A stretch of 64,000 nt of DNA, from assembly GCA_003971905.1 (NCBI GenBank), contig RSEE01000138.1, forward strand, positions 85,230 to 149,229, read 5' to 3'. The translations under genes were made by a program, and so were the position numbers. Each line of letters opens with the position of its first letter. Position 1 is the first letter of the stretch. The DNA comes from Moniliella sp. 'wahieum'. Lineage: Eukaryota; Basidiomycota; Moniliellomycetes; Moniliellales; Moniliellaceae. Of this stretch, positions 33,177 to 45,232 are shown one piece after another. Under the pieces are notes generated by a model. It made no database searches, was not told the DNA's origin, and saw only the letters and a list, made by a program, of their open reading frames with translations.

Positions 33177-36100
33177 TCACGGAGGAAAAGGCGCATGGTC
33201 CAGCGCTGACGGTTGGTGGAGCTGCCCTTGGTATCTTGCGGGACATGCGCACACGATCCAACGCCCAGCAGAGTGGCCTAACGCTCCCCCAGCCAGCGGA
33301 CTGTTCCGCTTGCGGAACACGTGCAACACCCGGCCGGCCGGCACGGTGTGCATGTCGAATTGGCCCGTCGCAAGCGGCGCTTGGACCAGGTGCTGCAACG
33401 CTCCGTCGTCCAGCTCGGCCGGGGTCCAGGTGCAGTCGAGGTGGTCCCAGGAAAAGAGCGAGGCAAGTTGGGTCTTGTGTGTGGCCGTCTGCCCACGCAG
33501 AAAGCGAGACTGTCAGTACCTGCCACAAGTGCGAGAGCGGAGTCAGAGAAAAGGGGGGCCCAAAAGACGTACACGATCCAAAGCCCGCTGGCTGGCTGGC
33601 ACAAAGCCTTGCTGTTCGCCTTGGTTTCCCACTTTGTCGGCTTCTTCTTGCGCTTCCTCTCCCTCTCTTCCTCCTCCTCGGGATCCCAGTCCACTGGGTC
33701 GCCGTTGCCCTTGCAGGCGCAGCCAAGTTGGTCGTGGGTTACGCAAGGGGACGAGGTGTGCAGGGTAAACAGGTCGCGCAAGTCGTCCGCCGTGAAAGCG
33801 CCCGCACTGCTCGAGGCCTGCATCAACGCCTCGCTCAATCCACTCTTGGCCACTTGCCGCTCATAGATCTTTTCGTCCATCGTGCCAGCCAGCAAGAGGC
33901 GGTAGACAAAGCATGCTTTGCGCTGTCCGTCGCGGTGAATGCGCGCCATGGCCTGCGCGTCGGTGGAGGGATTCCAGTCACTGTCCAACAGTACCAGCCG
34001 GTTCGCCCCAATCAAGTGAGCCCCGTCCCGCCCGATTTGGCACTGAGGAGAAAGACAAAGGAGGAAGAGCGATCGGAGCGATTAAAGGCTGAACGCGCTG
34101 CTGCCGATCCTCTTGTTTCGTTTGGCCATCCAGCCTGAGAAACTGTACTTTTTCCGCACCATGGACTCCACCACATCTAGCGCCGAGACGAAATGCGACA
34201 CAATCACCACCTTGTCCTCCGTCGGCCCAAATGCGAGCTAAAAGTCGGTGCAGAAGAATCAGTTTGCCACTGGTTTGTTCCACTGGAAGCTGCTTCTGCA
34301 GCAGTTTCCTCCTCCTCGGGTACGCTGTCTGCCTCCTTGTCCAGTTGAAGGAGACGGGTCGAGTTGCACAACTTGCGCAGCGCGCCAATCTGAACCAACG
34401 GATTGGATACTGGTTTATTTTGCTCCACTACCGCCTTGTACACCTGCAGTTTTACCGGCGAGGGCGCACAGAAAACCACCATGTCCGTACGAGAGGGGAG
34501 GTAGCCAGTCAAGATGTCGGCCGAACGATGGAGGATGATTTGCTGCGTTGCGTCCCGTAGCATCTGCGACCGTTCTCGTCCTGCCTCAGCCTCCTGCGCA
34601 CTGCACCCTACCACCCGGCTTTGGACAATGCAATCCTCAAAGACCGTTTGAACGTCGCGTACTCGCCCAGCAGCGTCGGCGCAACAAAGTCGACCATCGC
34701 ATAGAACTCAGAGAGGTCATTTTGGATCGGGTACCAGAGGAGGATGCGTTTGCGTGGGGGGGGAAGCAAGTCAAACATTTTGGTCGTCTGGCCTCGCGGG
34801 ACTTGAGTCGGTGGCCTCGTCGCAACACGACGAGGTCGATGGGTGGATGCGCGTCTTTGAGATGGTGAATGCACGAGCGCAGCTTGTCATAGCCAATGAT
34901 CATCACTTGAAATACGTGTGAGCGGAAGAACCGGCTCGCCGAGCCGTTCTTGCTCCCATCCACACACAATACATTGATCGACGACGAACCAAGCCACTTG
35001 TGAAACTCGCGTTTCCAGTTCTTGACCAGCGTCAGCGGACACACCACCATCACTTTTTGTACCGCTGAGCCAGCCGGGGTCCAGTACGGACTCTGCTTGA
35101 GCAACGTATGTACCAATGCGATCGTCTGCAGCGTCTTGCCCAGTCCCATCTCGTCCGCCAAAATCGCGCCCTGCGACCCGTCGCCCCGCATGCCCATCAC
35201 GCACTCGTACAAAAATTTGACCCCTTCCACTTGGTGCGGACGAAGATGCTTGCCCACCGACAGGTCCACCACCACATCCACCACAGGCCGCCCGTGCGGG
35301 TTGTGTGCAAGCTGGTGCGCCTTGCTCGGCCGCGGCATCACCACGGCCCCGGGCGTGAGGGTCAAAACGCGGGGCCGCTTTGCTTGCGGCCGCAGAGGCG
35401 GAAATACGCGGCTTGGGAAGGGACGAAGAGGAAGAGGAAGAAGAAGCGGAGGCGGAGGCGCCAGGGGCGGCATAAAACGTCCGGGCACGGGCAGAGTCGG
35501 CATTGAGGGCCGGAGATGCGGTGCTGGTCAGGGGCTGGAAGCGCGTCTTGGGTAGCGCAGATGGCGGGGGAAACGATGGATTGTCATGCGGGGGGGCATC
35601 CATCTCGGCGCGGCGGGAACGCTTGTATGCAGAATAGGAGGAGAGCGAGACAATTTGAATCTGCAAGAGTCGGAACAGGGTCAGATCGGCGGGCCTAACT
35701 TTTTTAAGCTGAGGTGCGAACGAAACGATACCTCGACGGTGCCGAGCAGAAGCTCGTCGTCCACCTGGACCGGGCGGTAGAAGAGGAGGAAATGCAACAC
35801 TGGCAGGAAGGTGAGCATCGTGCCACCCAAAGCGCGCGAAACAGCGCGGAGAACGAGGCGGCGAGGAAGGACGTACATGCGATCCGAGTCGGACTCTACC
35901 AGCTTGGCAGAGTGGCGGGGGCGGTCGAGTAGGAGGTAGGCGTCCCCGTCCCACGTCTTGTGCTTCTTGAACTGGCGCTTGCGCCACGTGCACAGGTAGA
36001 CCTGCGGCGTGGATGGCGGCGAGGAAGTGGGCCGTGGGGGCGAGGGGCAGAATCAGCAGCGGGCACACTGAGGCGGGGACGCTTGAAAGCGGATGAGGCG

Positions 36101-36189
36101 GCAGGGGCATGGCTGGACGCGCGGTCGGGCAGCTTGGGGGGCGGCGCGGGAAGCAGATGGGCGTCGGAGGGGGAGGCGGGGGCAGGCAT
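33177..36189 (-). CDS. RDH54: DNA repair/recombination translocase Rdh54 (Swi2/Snf2)
   Basis: Rad54-family dsDNA translocase acting with Rad51/Dmc1 in homologous recombination. The N-terminal segment CTWRKRQFKKHKTWDGDAYL matches the Rdh54-specific domain (yeast has KKHKTWSGDGY). An intron at 35661-35731 follows. The helicase core shows LRPHQVEGVKFLYECVMGM, ADEMGLGKTLQTI (motif I), KVMVVCPLTLVKNWKREF, a DEGH box recoverable only across two base errors near 34815, YPIQNDLSEFYAMVDFVAP, TDMVVFCAPSPVK, [38 protein letters not shown], and a C-terminal THDQLGCAC zinc-type motif. The C-terminus is probably carried by exons on both sides of an intron near 33489-33572. Start and stop are the least certain parts; the ATG at 36189 (MPAPASPSD) follows a CCA-rich leader. 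It is divergent from the kinase gene on the right. Confidence 0.85.
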
Positions 36190-36204
36190 GCCGGGCAGGC
36201 CTGA

Positions 36205-36335
36205 ACAGGACTGGTGGTGGTGATGGTGGGAATGGTGGTGGTGGTGGGAATGATGGTGGTGGTGTGAATGGAGGTGGTGGTGGGAATGGTGGTGGTGGTG
36301 GCGGTGGCGCTGGTGGTGATGAGGATGGAGATGGA
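36205..36335. repeat. (GGT)n-rich run in the RDH54 leader
   Basis: Interrupted GGT/GGGAAT triplets, which read CCA/CAC on the RDH54 coding strand, immediately upstream of the chosen ATG. Confidence 0.9.
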
Positions 36336-36428
36336 GATGGAAATGGGCGAGTATGAATGCGCTCAATCCATGTCAGAAGCAGCCCAAAGTGGCGCCCATT
36401 TGACGCGTCGCGTGGCCAAGGCAAGGCG

Positions 36429-36480
36429 CAACCCTAACACGAGTGATGTGCTTTTCCCAGTGCAACACTCGCTAGGGTTG
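36429..36480. promoter_or_regulatory. Inverted pair of telobox-like motifs in a divergent promoter
   Basis: CAACCCTA at 36429-36436 and TAGGGTTG at 36473-36480 face each other 36 bases apart, between the starts of RDH54 and the kinase gene. Confidence 0.55.
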
Positions 36481-36533
36481 CTCCGCCTGCCTCCATCGCG
36501 CGCGCTCCCCCCCGCGGGCAGAACGCAGGGCGC

Positions 36534-37823
36534 ATGTCGGGCGGCGCGTACGGATCGCTGTCCGGGCACGGGTCGGGCGTGCTGGGCGGCGTGCTGGAGC
36601 AGCTGCAGGACGCGGCGCTTCGACGCTGCGGCTCATTGGGCGGCAGTACGAGGTGGTGCGGCAGCTGGGCGAGGGCGGCTTCTCCTTTGTCTATCTCGTG
36701 CGCGACAGGGCGAGTGGGCGTGCGTTTGCGCTCAAGAAGATCCGCTGCGCGCTTGGATCCGACACGTTCCGCGACGCCTTGCGCGAGATTGACGCCACCA
36801 AGCGCTTCCGCTCCCCGCGCATCATCCGCCTCTACGACTCGGCCATCGTCCAGGACGGCGAGGGCAAGCTCATCTACCTCTCCCTCCCCTTTTACCCTCG
36901 CGGAAACGTGCAGGACGCCATCAATGCCCACACTGTCCGCGGCTTGCGCTTCGGCGAAAAGGAGATGCTCACCATGTTCCTCGGTGCCTGCCAGGCCGTC
37001 CAGACCTTACACCGCTATCGCCTCCCCAATGTGCACGCGCAACGAGGACACACGTCTGTGCCGTCAGGTGCTTCTGATGCTGCTCTCCTCGCTTCCGCTC
37101 CCATAACCCAGCCATTAGGTCGCCTTCCCACGCCAATGAGGAGGAGGATGTTGTGGGTCCCAAGCCGACGGCTCCAATGGCCATTCGTCCCGATACGAGC
37201 GAGACGGATGGGGAGGCAGCTGCCCCGCTCATCTCTGCACAGGAAGAACCAACTACCTATCCGCCTCCTCCTGAGGGCGCAGATTCGGACGAGGCGGTGC
37301 AACCCGGAGCAGGGGCGGGACCGAGGGCGGTGAAATGGTGCCGTATGCGCATCGGGACCTGAAGCCAGGGAACATTATGCTGGCTGACGATGGAACTCCC
37401 TTAGTGTACGACTTTGGAAGCCCGCTCAAGGCGCGCCGGACCATCTCTTCCCGTCGCCTCGCCGTGGCGGAGCAAGATCTGGCAGCCGAACATTCTTTCA
37501 TGCCCTACCGTGCGCCGGAACTGTTTGACGTCAAGACCAACACGACCATCACCGAGGCGGTGGATATCTGGTCGATGGGGTGTGTCCTGTACGCCATGGC
37601 CTACCTCCACTCGCCGTTCGAAACGGATCAGACGGTGGGACAGGGTGGGTCGCTGGCACTGGCCGTGCTCAATGGGGACTACAAGATGCCGAGCGAATCA
37701 AAGGACCTGTACTCGCCTGCCACCCGTACCATTATTCAACGCTGCCTCACTCTCGACCCAGCTGGACGCCCTACGATTGAAACTCTGACCCAACTTACCC
37801 GCTCCGCCCTTCAGGACCTCTGA
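36534..37823 (+). CDS. ENV7: Ser/Thr kinase of the NAK/STK16 group (Env7-like)
   Basis: Protein kinase of about 425 residues. The N-terminus MSGGAYGSLSG has no kinase motifs and contains a Cys that could be palmitoylated, as in STK16/Env7. The kinase starts RQYEVVRQLGEGGFSFVYLV, then FALKKIRC (motif II Lys), LREIDATKRFRSPRIIRLYD, LPFYPRGNVQDAI and FLGACQAVQTLH. After a non-conserved acidic/Pro insertion of about 80-90 residues (37040-37340) come HRDLKPGNIML (catalytic loop), VYDFGS (DFG), YRAPELFD (APE), VDIWSMGCVLYAM and the C-lobe end. The order and the DFGS and PYRAPELF forms fit the STK16 group. One frame break near 36630 joins the first residues to the kinase, and others flank the insertion. 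Yeast Env7 is vacuolar and affects membrane fusion; a similar place here is inferred. Confidence 0.75.
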
Positions 37824-40317
37824 CGTAGTGTTAGGGGGCGCACTGTTGATGGGGTGGTTGACGAATCTGGATGGAGTGTTGTTTTTTGTTGCAGCTGGCT
37901 AGTATGCGGCCGTCCAGTTGATGGTGATACGCATGATTGGATCTGTTTGCTAACCACCCGTGAACATGCCGATTTGTCCGTTGTGGGGGCGCCGAAATTC
38001 AATAGCCAATAGCACAACCTGTTGGTTCCTCGCGGCCATGTACTACAGCGGACAGATGTGGCCCTCGGCCCTCAGGGAAGCTTGAGAGGCGTTGGCCAGT
38101 CTCTGGTTTGCCACACCGGAAGACACAGTCAACATGCCCTTAGTTCGGTTGCATCACAGATTCTTACTACTACATTTCTTCTCTTTTTGTTGGTTCCCAT
38201 CTCTGTTCTGGCCGTATTGAGACGTAAGCTCTCCGTCCCAGTGAGCTGTTGGACCCACAACGGAGACCGGTGGTTTCGCCGCTGCTCCATACTAGTATCT
38301 CGCTTTGCCTCAACCTTTAGCCCGATCGACCGAGGACAGAGCTGACCCGCCTATAATAATGTCGGTGGTGCTGGGGGGCAACGAGTGGATACGGCGGTCG
38401 CTAAACCCCGCGGCGGTAAATGTCCCCTTTTCTTTATGCTCCGTCGAGCAACGCCTCCTCTAGCCAACAGTATAGTACTCCGTCTCGTCCAAGACTCGTG
38501 TGGAAGCGTGAGCGCGCGCGAGCCAGTGTGGGGGTGCCACCTCTGATCCGAACCATCGATCACTCGATCACCGTCGATCTTGTGCCCAGCATGTTAAATT
38601 CACGTTTGTTGACGCGTGACGTGTCGAACCCACACCATACTCATTCGGCGTTTCCCTTTACGGTCGTTGTCCGCACACGGATGTGGGATGTGGTGCTGCG
38701 CGACCGAAACATGAATCTCGGCGGGGGTGTCGATCAGCATCGCCTGCTCATCCTCCCCCTCTCACTTCGGCGCGGCCATGCCCCATCACTAGCATCATCG
38801 ATCATCAGGAAAATTCGGCCCATTGAAGCCGTCGGACAGACACAGCAGTACGTGGGTGCGATTTATGGCAGCACACAGGCGGGTCTCAGGGGTTCGGGGC
38901 GGCTCTTTCGGAGATGCGAGGCAAGGCGGTCATCGGAAGAGGACAGTCGGGGTGGCGCACAGTAAGTACTTACTCGGTACTACTACCAGTAGTACTCCTT
39001 GTCGCATAATACGCGGTATTCCCAGCTGTCTGTCGCGGTTGCACAGGACCGGATAGGCTGCGCAGCAACCCATCCAGGCCGCGTCACCCGCGTTAATTGT
39101 GCACTCGTAGCAAGAAAGAGATCTGGTGCGACGCCGCTCTTCTCTCAAAAAGGCCGCCACCATCCGTCGCAGGCGGTGGAGGGTCGATCGTCGATGTACG
39201 CTGGCCGTCGTTGCGCCCCTTGCCCCATGCCCCCTCTCCGGCCAGCCAACCACGGGCACAGTCTGCAGACGTCGAAGGATCCTCCGGGGTGGGAACAAGT
39301 GCGGGGAGAAGGCAGCGGGCAGCGTCGTCGGACGGGCACTCTACTCCCTTCGGGCCTCGGCAGCGGCGTGGCCACTGATGGCGAATCCACGTCCCGCGGC
39401 AGTAGCGAGGCAACTACGTCCACCATTTTCCCCCACCCTCTCGCGACGCCTCTTGCCCATCGGCGCGCGACCTTCGCCCTTCGCAGTGCCATCCTCCTCC
39501 TCCTCGGCGTCGCCTGCATCTTCATCCGTCTCGTGGGCTTTGGACCGTGATCTTGATTCCTTTACTGGCGCAATATCCCAACCCGCCGGAGCGTCCTCAA
39601 CCGTGGTGCTTCCCGACCCCCTTCCTTTTCCTGGGTTCCCTACCCTACTCCCTCCCTCCTCCCCGATCTCCCTGCTGCCCATCACCAGGCGCCCACTGCT
39701 CTCCTGATGGCTGGGCCAGGGCCCCCACCAAGAACCCAAGCCGACCATGGGACCGCACCCTCGTTGGGTCAAGGGCAGGGCGGCCGTGGCTATGGCCAGC
39801 CCACTGCGACAAGCAGTTCCTATCTGCACTCGCTCGTTTCCCATCGTCATCCCTACTTCCCCACTTGGACTGTTTCCCCCCCTCTCCACCAGCTTCAACC
39901 GGCAGGCGCGACTCGGCCGCCCCACCGCTCTTCCTCCCAGTCCCGCATCCGGCCCGTCTTGCCCAGACGAACGCGGGTAGGCCGATTGGATTTGACCCGC
40001 GCCTCTGCCCTGGTCCGGCAGCAGCGATCCACATCCACTGCGGTTAATACATCCGCCTACCCACGCTCTCCTGTTCCGCGTGAGTCGGCTAGGCAGGGCG
40101 AGTAGGGCTCCCACGATCAACAACCAGGGCGTGCCTAGTATCTGTCATCCTCCCCCCTCTCCCCGCTTTTCCCTTCCTACGCTTCCCTACCAGCAAGATA
40201 TCACACCTATACGAGAGAGTGGCAGAGAGAGGTGAATGCATAGTACAGTGACTAGGGTGGAGTCCCGATTAGTGCGTCTAGGTACCTGGGACGGCAGCGG
40301 CCCAGGGCACAGACGAC
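37824..40317. other. Intergenic, no supported gene
   Basis: Frames of 130-260 codons are open on both strands between 38.4 and 40.1 kb, with low-complexity Ser/Pro/Arg translations and no family motif. A hypothetical Ser/Pro-rich gene on the plus strand (39126-40105, two frames) cannot be excluded. No telobox-like motif is present. Confidence 0.4.
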
Positions 40318-43300
40318 CTAGAACCCAATCTCCTGCTTATCCTTGGCTTGTTTGCGTGCGGCGCCGCGGGCAAACTTATCGTTGCGCAAGGAGCGTTTTG
40401 TGTGGGGTCCATCGCGACCGGGCGTGAGCGGTCGGAGGGACCGAACGGCACACTCGATCCGACCCAACTTGTACCCACGGAACCGACCGTTACGATGCAT
40501 CGTTTTGCGCTTTGGCAATGCCGCCGTCTTGTCAAACAAGACCAGCGTCGGGGCGCGCCACCGCGCGCGACCCGCCCCGCACGGTGCAGCAGATCCATCG
40601 TGCTCATCGAATGGCGCGCCGGCGTGTCCAGCTCGGCCCGCGTCGCCGCATTCGAGTCGGGGATAACGAGGTGCGTGACCAGCGGCGAAAAGTCAATCCC
40701 ACGCGCCAACATCGAAGTGGTGATGAGCACACGTGGGTAGTTGGGCGCGGGCGTGGCAGCGTCAGCATCCGAAGCGTCGGCGGCAGGATCGGTCACGCCT
40801 CTGGTTTTTGAGTTGCTACCGGTACAGGGAACCGGAGCGAACGTTGTTCCAAGCGCTTGGCCATGGCGCGGGCCGCGACGACCGTCTTGCTCCTCCGCTC
40901 TGGCACGATCTCCACGGGCTGAGGCAAGCCCGAGCCAAGAAGCCTGCGTTGTTCCCTGCGTTTACGACGGGCGGCCTCCTTGGCCGGCTGGGCGGCAAGC
41001 TTATCGTCGTGCCGCTTGTAGGCGCGGAGAATCTTGTCGGTCGAGACGCCGCCCCGGGTAGCTGCTTCCAGCTCCAGGTCTTGGAGATCTCGTCCAGGTC
41101 GTAGTCTTTGTACGAAAACTCTTCGTCGTCTTCCTCCTGCTCCAACTCCTCCACTTGGTCTTCCTCCAGCCCCTCGGTGGCAGCTAGTTGTTCTTCGTGC
41201 CCTTCTCCAGCCACTGTGCCGTCTTCGGCCGAAAGCGACTCCTCATCGGACGCGAGGGACTGGCGGGGAGGCGGTAATAGCTTACGAGGATCCAGCACAA
41301 ACCCATTAAGATGGTTGTTGCTCGTTAGGCTACGGTTTTTGGATGTGCTGGTCAAAGTGGTGTTACTGAAAGAGGAGCCAAGTTAGTAGGGTGGCCAGAA
41401 CCGCGAGCCAAGGCAACAGCGAGACCGGGTAGGCAAGCCAGGGAAACCAAGACAAGAGACGTACAGAATTCCAACACGGTCCAACAGTTTGCTATAGTTG
41501 CGCACGGCGATTCGACGGTCGCAAAACACCACCACCCGCGATCGATCGGTAGGGTCAGCAAGCAACGCCTCGCGCACCTCACGCGCAAATGCAAACTGCC
41601 GCGTCGGCCCAACATTGGCATACTTGACCCGCAACGAAGTGGGCAACTGGTGCAGATGCTTGGAAAGGAGGAAAGTCGTGTCCGGGAACCGGTTGGTCAA
41701 TTCCTTCTTCAGCCCCGCTCCTACCGACGCGGTGACATGGATCAGGTCGGCAGGAACAAGGGGCTTCGGCGTGGCCTTGTCCTTCCATGCCTTGAGCCGG
41801 TCGTCGTACACGGTTCGTAGGATCACCTTGGTGGGAATGTAGTGATCGTGGTCCCACAACACATCTGCCTCGTCACAGACCACGGCCCGTACGGCATCGA
41901 GCGAAATGTACTGTTGCCGAATGTCGCGCTCCACGTGCCTTTCCAGCATGCGTGCTGCCAAAAAGTCTTCGCCGAGCATGTACTGGTTGTGAAGGGCAAG
42001 GTAACGCGCATTGCGCACCGACAACGGCGTCGTCAGGTCCAACAACCGCTCGGGCGTCGTGACCAGCACATCGATCTTCCGCACCTCATCCCACTTGCCA
42101 CGCGACATGAGTCCAATGTCGTGCCGCAGGACCTTGCGCCAACTGTTCCGGCTGGTGCACACGGTACGCAACCTTTCAATGTGCGTCAAGGCCTTGACCG
42201 ATGTCTCGATCTGACGAGCGAGTTCACGTCGGAGCAAGGATGATGCTCCGTGGCCGGATGAGGTAGGGGAATTCCGGCTTGGAAGGCGGAGTCCAGGCCT
42301 TGACTTCTTCCTTGCGCACGTGCAAGCGTCGATAGCGTCTGTACGCTGCGGCGCGGGTGCTTGCGCTCCCCTGGGAGCGCTCGAGGTGGAGAAATTTCTC
42401 AAAACTCTTCCAACTCCTCCCCCGAGAGCCAGTGGCGAGGATTGGCAATCGGCTTGCCGATCGCGCATCAACATGGCCTCGTTCGCCTCCTTGTCTTCGT
42501 ACCACGCTTCCTCGTCCTCCTCCTCCGGATCGTCATATTCATCCAGCTCCTTGGTCGCCTCCGAGGCAAAGTGAGCAGCACGAGCATTCGCACGCGCTTC
42601 CGCATCCCGATGCTCACCATATCCCGTTGGAGATCTTCCTGCTTCGTAGCAACCAGGCGTTCGAGGGCACAAGGTAAGCAAACGTCTGCCTCCGCCGTCT
42701 CGCCAGCAAGCAGCGTCGAGCTGCCGGGAGCCTTGGGGAACAGGAAGCCCTGCGCACCCTGAAACAGACGAGCACGGGTGCTGCGGGCAGTCAGAGTGTG
42801 TTCGTTTCGGTTGATGAGAAAGTGTTGGAAGGCCAGGCGCTGGATCGAGGTGGGCGCCAGGGGGCCTCTGCTCCGGCAGGATATCGAGACGGAGCGCGTT
42901 TGCGCGAACTCAGCCCTGGGCCAACAACTTGCGAAAGCCGGTCGGACCGGCAGGCGGCGGAAGATGTGGCGGAGCGGGCGAGCCCCGCGGGTCGTTCTTC
43001 ACGTGAGCGCGACGAGGGGCGACTGGACCACTCGACCATGGTTGATCCGGCGCGCACCGGCTCGTGCGTTGTCGGCGCCAATGCCGGGCAGCGGCGGTAC
43101 TCGGGGGCGGTGCCGGTGGCGGGACTGAGCAGACGGGTGGGCTTTTGGAGGGCGGGCGGAGGCGGGTGCGGCGGGCGCGGGCGCGGTGGGCGCGGGCCGA
43201 GGAGGGAGAAGGCGGCAGGAGTGGGTAAGGGTGGGCGCGCGGGCACCGCAATGGCCAGCGGGAGGCCCAGCGTAGCGCGCGTGTGCGCGGGGGATGCGCA

Positions 43301-43325
43301 TGGCGCTGCGGGCGATGGGCAGCAT
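40318..43325 (-). CDS. MRH4: Mitochondrial DEAD-box RNA helicase (MRH4/DDX28-like)
   Basis: ATP-dependent RNA helicase likely to act in large mitoribosome assembly. The start MLPIARSAMRIPRAHARYAG is Arg-rich and fits a mitochondrial presequence. Motif I is present as LLAGET..., readable as GETGGGKT only if two homopolymer bases are restored near 42700. Then come SIILAPTRELARQI (Ia), VLVTTPERLLDL (Ib), VVCDEADVLWD (II, DEAD), IHVTASVG (III), SRVVVFCDRR (IV), VLITTSMLARGIDFSPL (V) and DLLHRAGRVARGG (VI). The C-terminal extension is basic (KRKTMHRNGRFRGYKLGRIE) and ends KDKQEIGF. An intron at 41366-41464 (GTACGT, branch TACTAAC, CAG) separates motif IV from a long acidic insertion. Yeast Mrh4 and human DDX28 share the mitochondrial role; I cannot choose firmly between these names. 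Confidence 0.8.
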
Positions 43326-43457
43326 GGACGCAACGACGCTGGTGGCCGGGAAGGCTGGCCAGCCCAGTGGCGGCGCTTCTTCTGGCCATCCACCACAAAT
43401 TATGCCCGCATCGGTGCAACCCACCCCGCCTCGCACCCGTTCCGCCCGGTTCCGCTC

Positions 43458-43465
43458 CAACCCTA
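43458..43465 (-). promoter_or_regulatory. Telobox-like motif upstream of the MRH4-like gene
   Basis: CAACCCTA on the plus strand (TAGGGTTG on the coding strand) 133 bases before the start codon. Confidence 0.5.
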
Positions 43466-44970
43466 CCCGCACGCCCAGCAGTGCCCCAGGGAAGCAGGCG
43501 GAACTCAAGCGCTGCTGGTAGGCACTGCCACCCCTCCTTCTTTCCTCTTCTTTTCCTCCGTCTGGGTTCACCCGTCAACCCACCCGCTCCTGCCTTCCGT
43601 CTACCCCCATACGATATTTGGCCCTCTGCTTTAACGTGCTCTCGCGCCATTAGGGGGGGGGAAGCAAGGATAAAAGATGTGACACAGTGGGATGAGCCAC
43701 AATGCTTCGGACCTGCTGGCTACATATACACACCCGTTTGTAGTCCCTCTAGGAGTACTGCGTGTCGGGATCAGACCCACTTTATCACCGTTTGATCACC
43801 CAATTGACTGGTCCCTGATTTGTTCTAGACCCTGTTTTCCTCCTTTGACTATGATCCCCCCGTGTGATCCAGCTCGCATGTTCTCTTTTTCTCCAAGGCA
43901 TATATACCTCGCCCTCTTTCCACTCGATGAATATGATCCTCTCATCCTTTCCCCATCTCCATCTCCTGTTACTGCAGTATTGACAGGATAAGTTGGCGCT
44001 GAGCAAATGCCACAGATGAGTGAGTCGGAGGGTGAAACTGATGGTCAAGCGCGCTGGTTCATTTCAGCGGGGATCGCGGGGACACTACTATATGATTCGA
44101 GTCGACAACGGACTCCTGAGGGTTGTCTTGGTGGGCTGATGGACTTTCCACCACCGGCGCACCAGAGCGCGACACCAGTAGCTCAAGAGTGGCGTCACTC
44201 GCCGGGTCTTCTCCTGCAGAAAAAGAAGAGATTAATTTGCAAATAGTACTATGGGTTCAGCCACGGAATAGCGATTGAGGTCTACTGGCACATATGCTCT
44301 TTTGCTCCACTCCCAAGTTGAATCGAACCGTATCTTCGACAAGTCCCCCTAGAACCGGGATAGCTGACTGGCTCATCCGGCATGGGCTGCGTGCTGGCGC
44401 CAACGCAAGTAGGAAACCGGTGGGGTGAAGGATGCTTGGTGTCTGTTGTGCAAAAAGCGGATTCAGAGCGTGCGTGCCGAAGGTGGACCTTGCCCCTGTA
44501 AAAACAACAGGGGATACGTCCCACGCTATCAAGATTGAGACTTGAGACTTGAGAAGAATTGAGAATTGAGATCTGAGATCAAAGGGCCGTACGTATCGGG
44601 TCGCACTTGCTCGTTCTGCGGGGCATGGCAGGAGGTATGTAGATGGGGGTGTTCACAACCTGGCTTGGCAAACCCGAATGCTTGGCAAAATAAGCCTGTG
44701 GGAAAAGAAATGGCTGCTATGCTCGGTCCATTCGTACAGCGACGACGCGTACCTAGCCACTGGGCTTGCAAACAGCGGACGTGTGGCGCCAGTGTTGTGC
44801 CGCTGGTGACGTCACGCGGGGGGGCGTCGCCTCAGAGCGTGGGCATGCGCCAGGCGACCATGTGACCATGTGCCCCGCCCGAGGCACCGCGACGCGCACT
44901 GGGCTGGTGCCTGCACCCGACTCGGTGCCGTGCGGGAGCGAGTCACCGGCGCGACGGGGGCAGCACCCCG
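43466..44970. other. Intergenic, no gene seen
   Basis: Mixed composition without family motifs. A short GAGACTTGAGA-type repeat lies near 44535-44575. Confidence 0.5.
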
Positions 44971-44977
44971 CGCTGCT

Positions 44978-45066
44978 TAGGGTTGGCTGCCGCGGGCACA
45001 GTGGCCCGGTGCGCGCTCTGGCTCGGAGCGCCGGGCGTCTGACGCGGTACACCGCAGACAACCCTA
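44978..45066. promoter_or_regulatory. Inverted pair of telobox-like motifs
   Basis: TAGGGTTG at 44978-44985 (within TTAGGGTTGG) and CAACCCTA at 45059-45066, about 170-255 bases before the zinc-ribbon start at 45233. Confidence 0.5.
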
Positions 45067-45189
45067 CTGTACCCTGCTGCACAGCCCGTGTGCGGGGGTA
45101 ATCGATAATCGTACTCGAGACTCCACCGCCGCCATCCTTCTTTGCTATGCGCACCAGCACCTCACCACCTCCATCCGTCGCTCCGTCTC

Positions 45190-45232
45190 CCACCATCACC
45201 ACCACCACCACCACCTCCACCACCACCTCGCC
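45190..45232 (+). repeat. (ACC)n leader run before a start codon
   Basis: ACC triplets broken by CTCC, ending two bases before the ATG at 45233. Confidence 0.95.

Noticed and set aside
38420..40123. Long open frames on both strands as a gene
   Set aside because: Frames overlap on both strands, translations are low-complexity and no conserved motif or clear splice structure is seen.
44978..44987. Internal telomere array (TTAGGG)n
   Set aside because: Only one unit is present. The motif occurs singly or in pairs in promoters, not as a tract.
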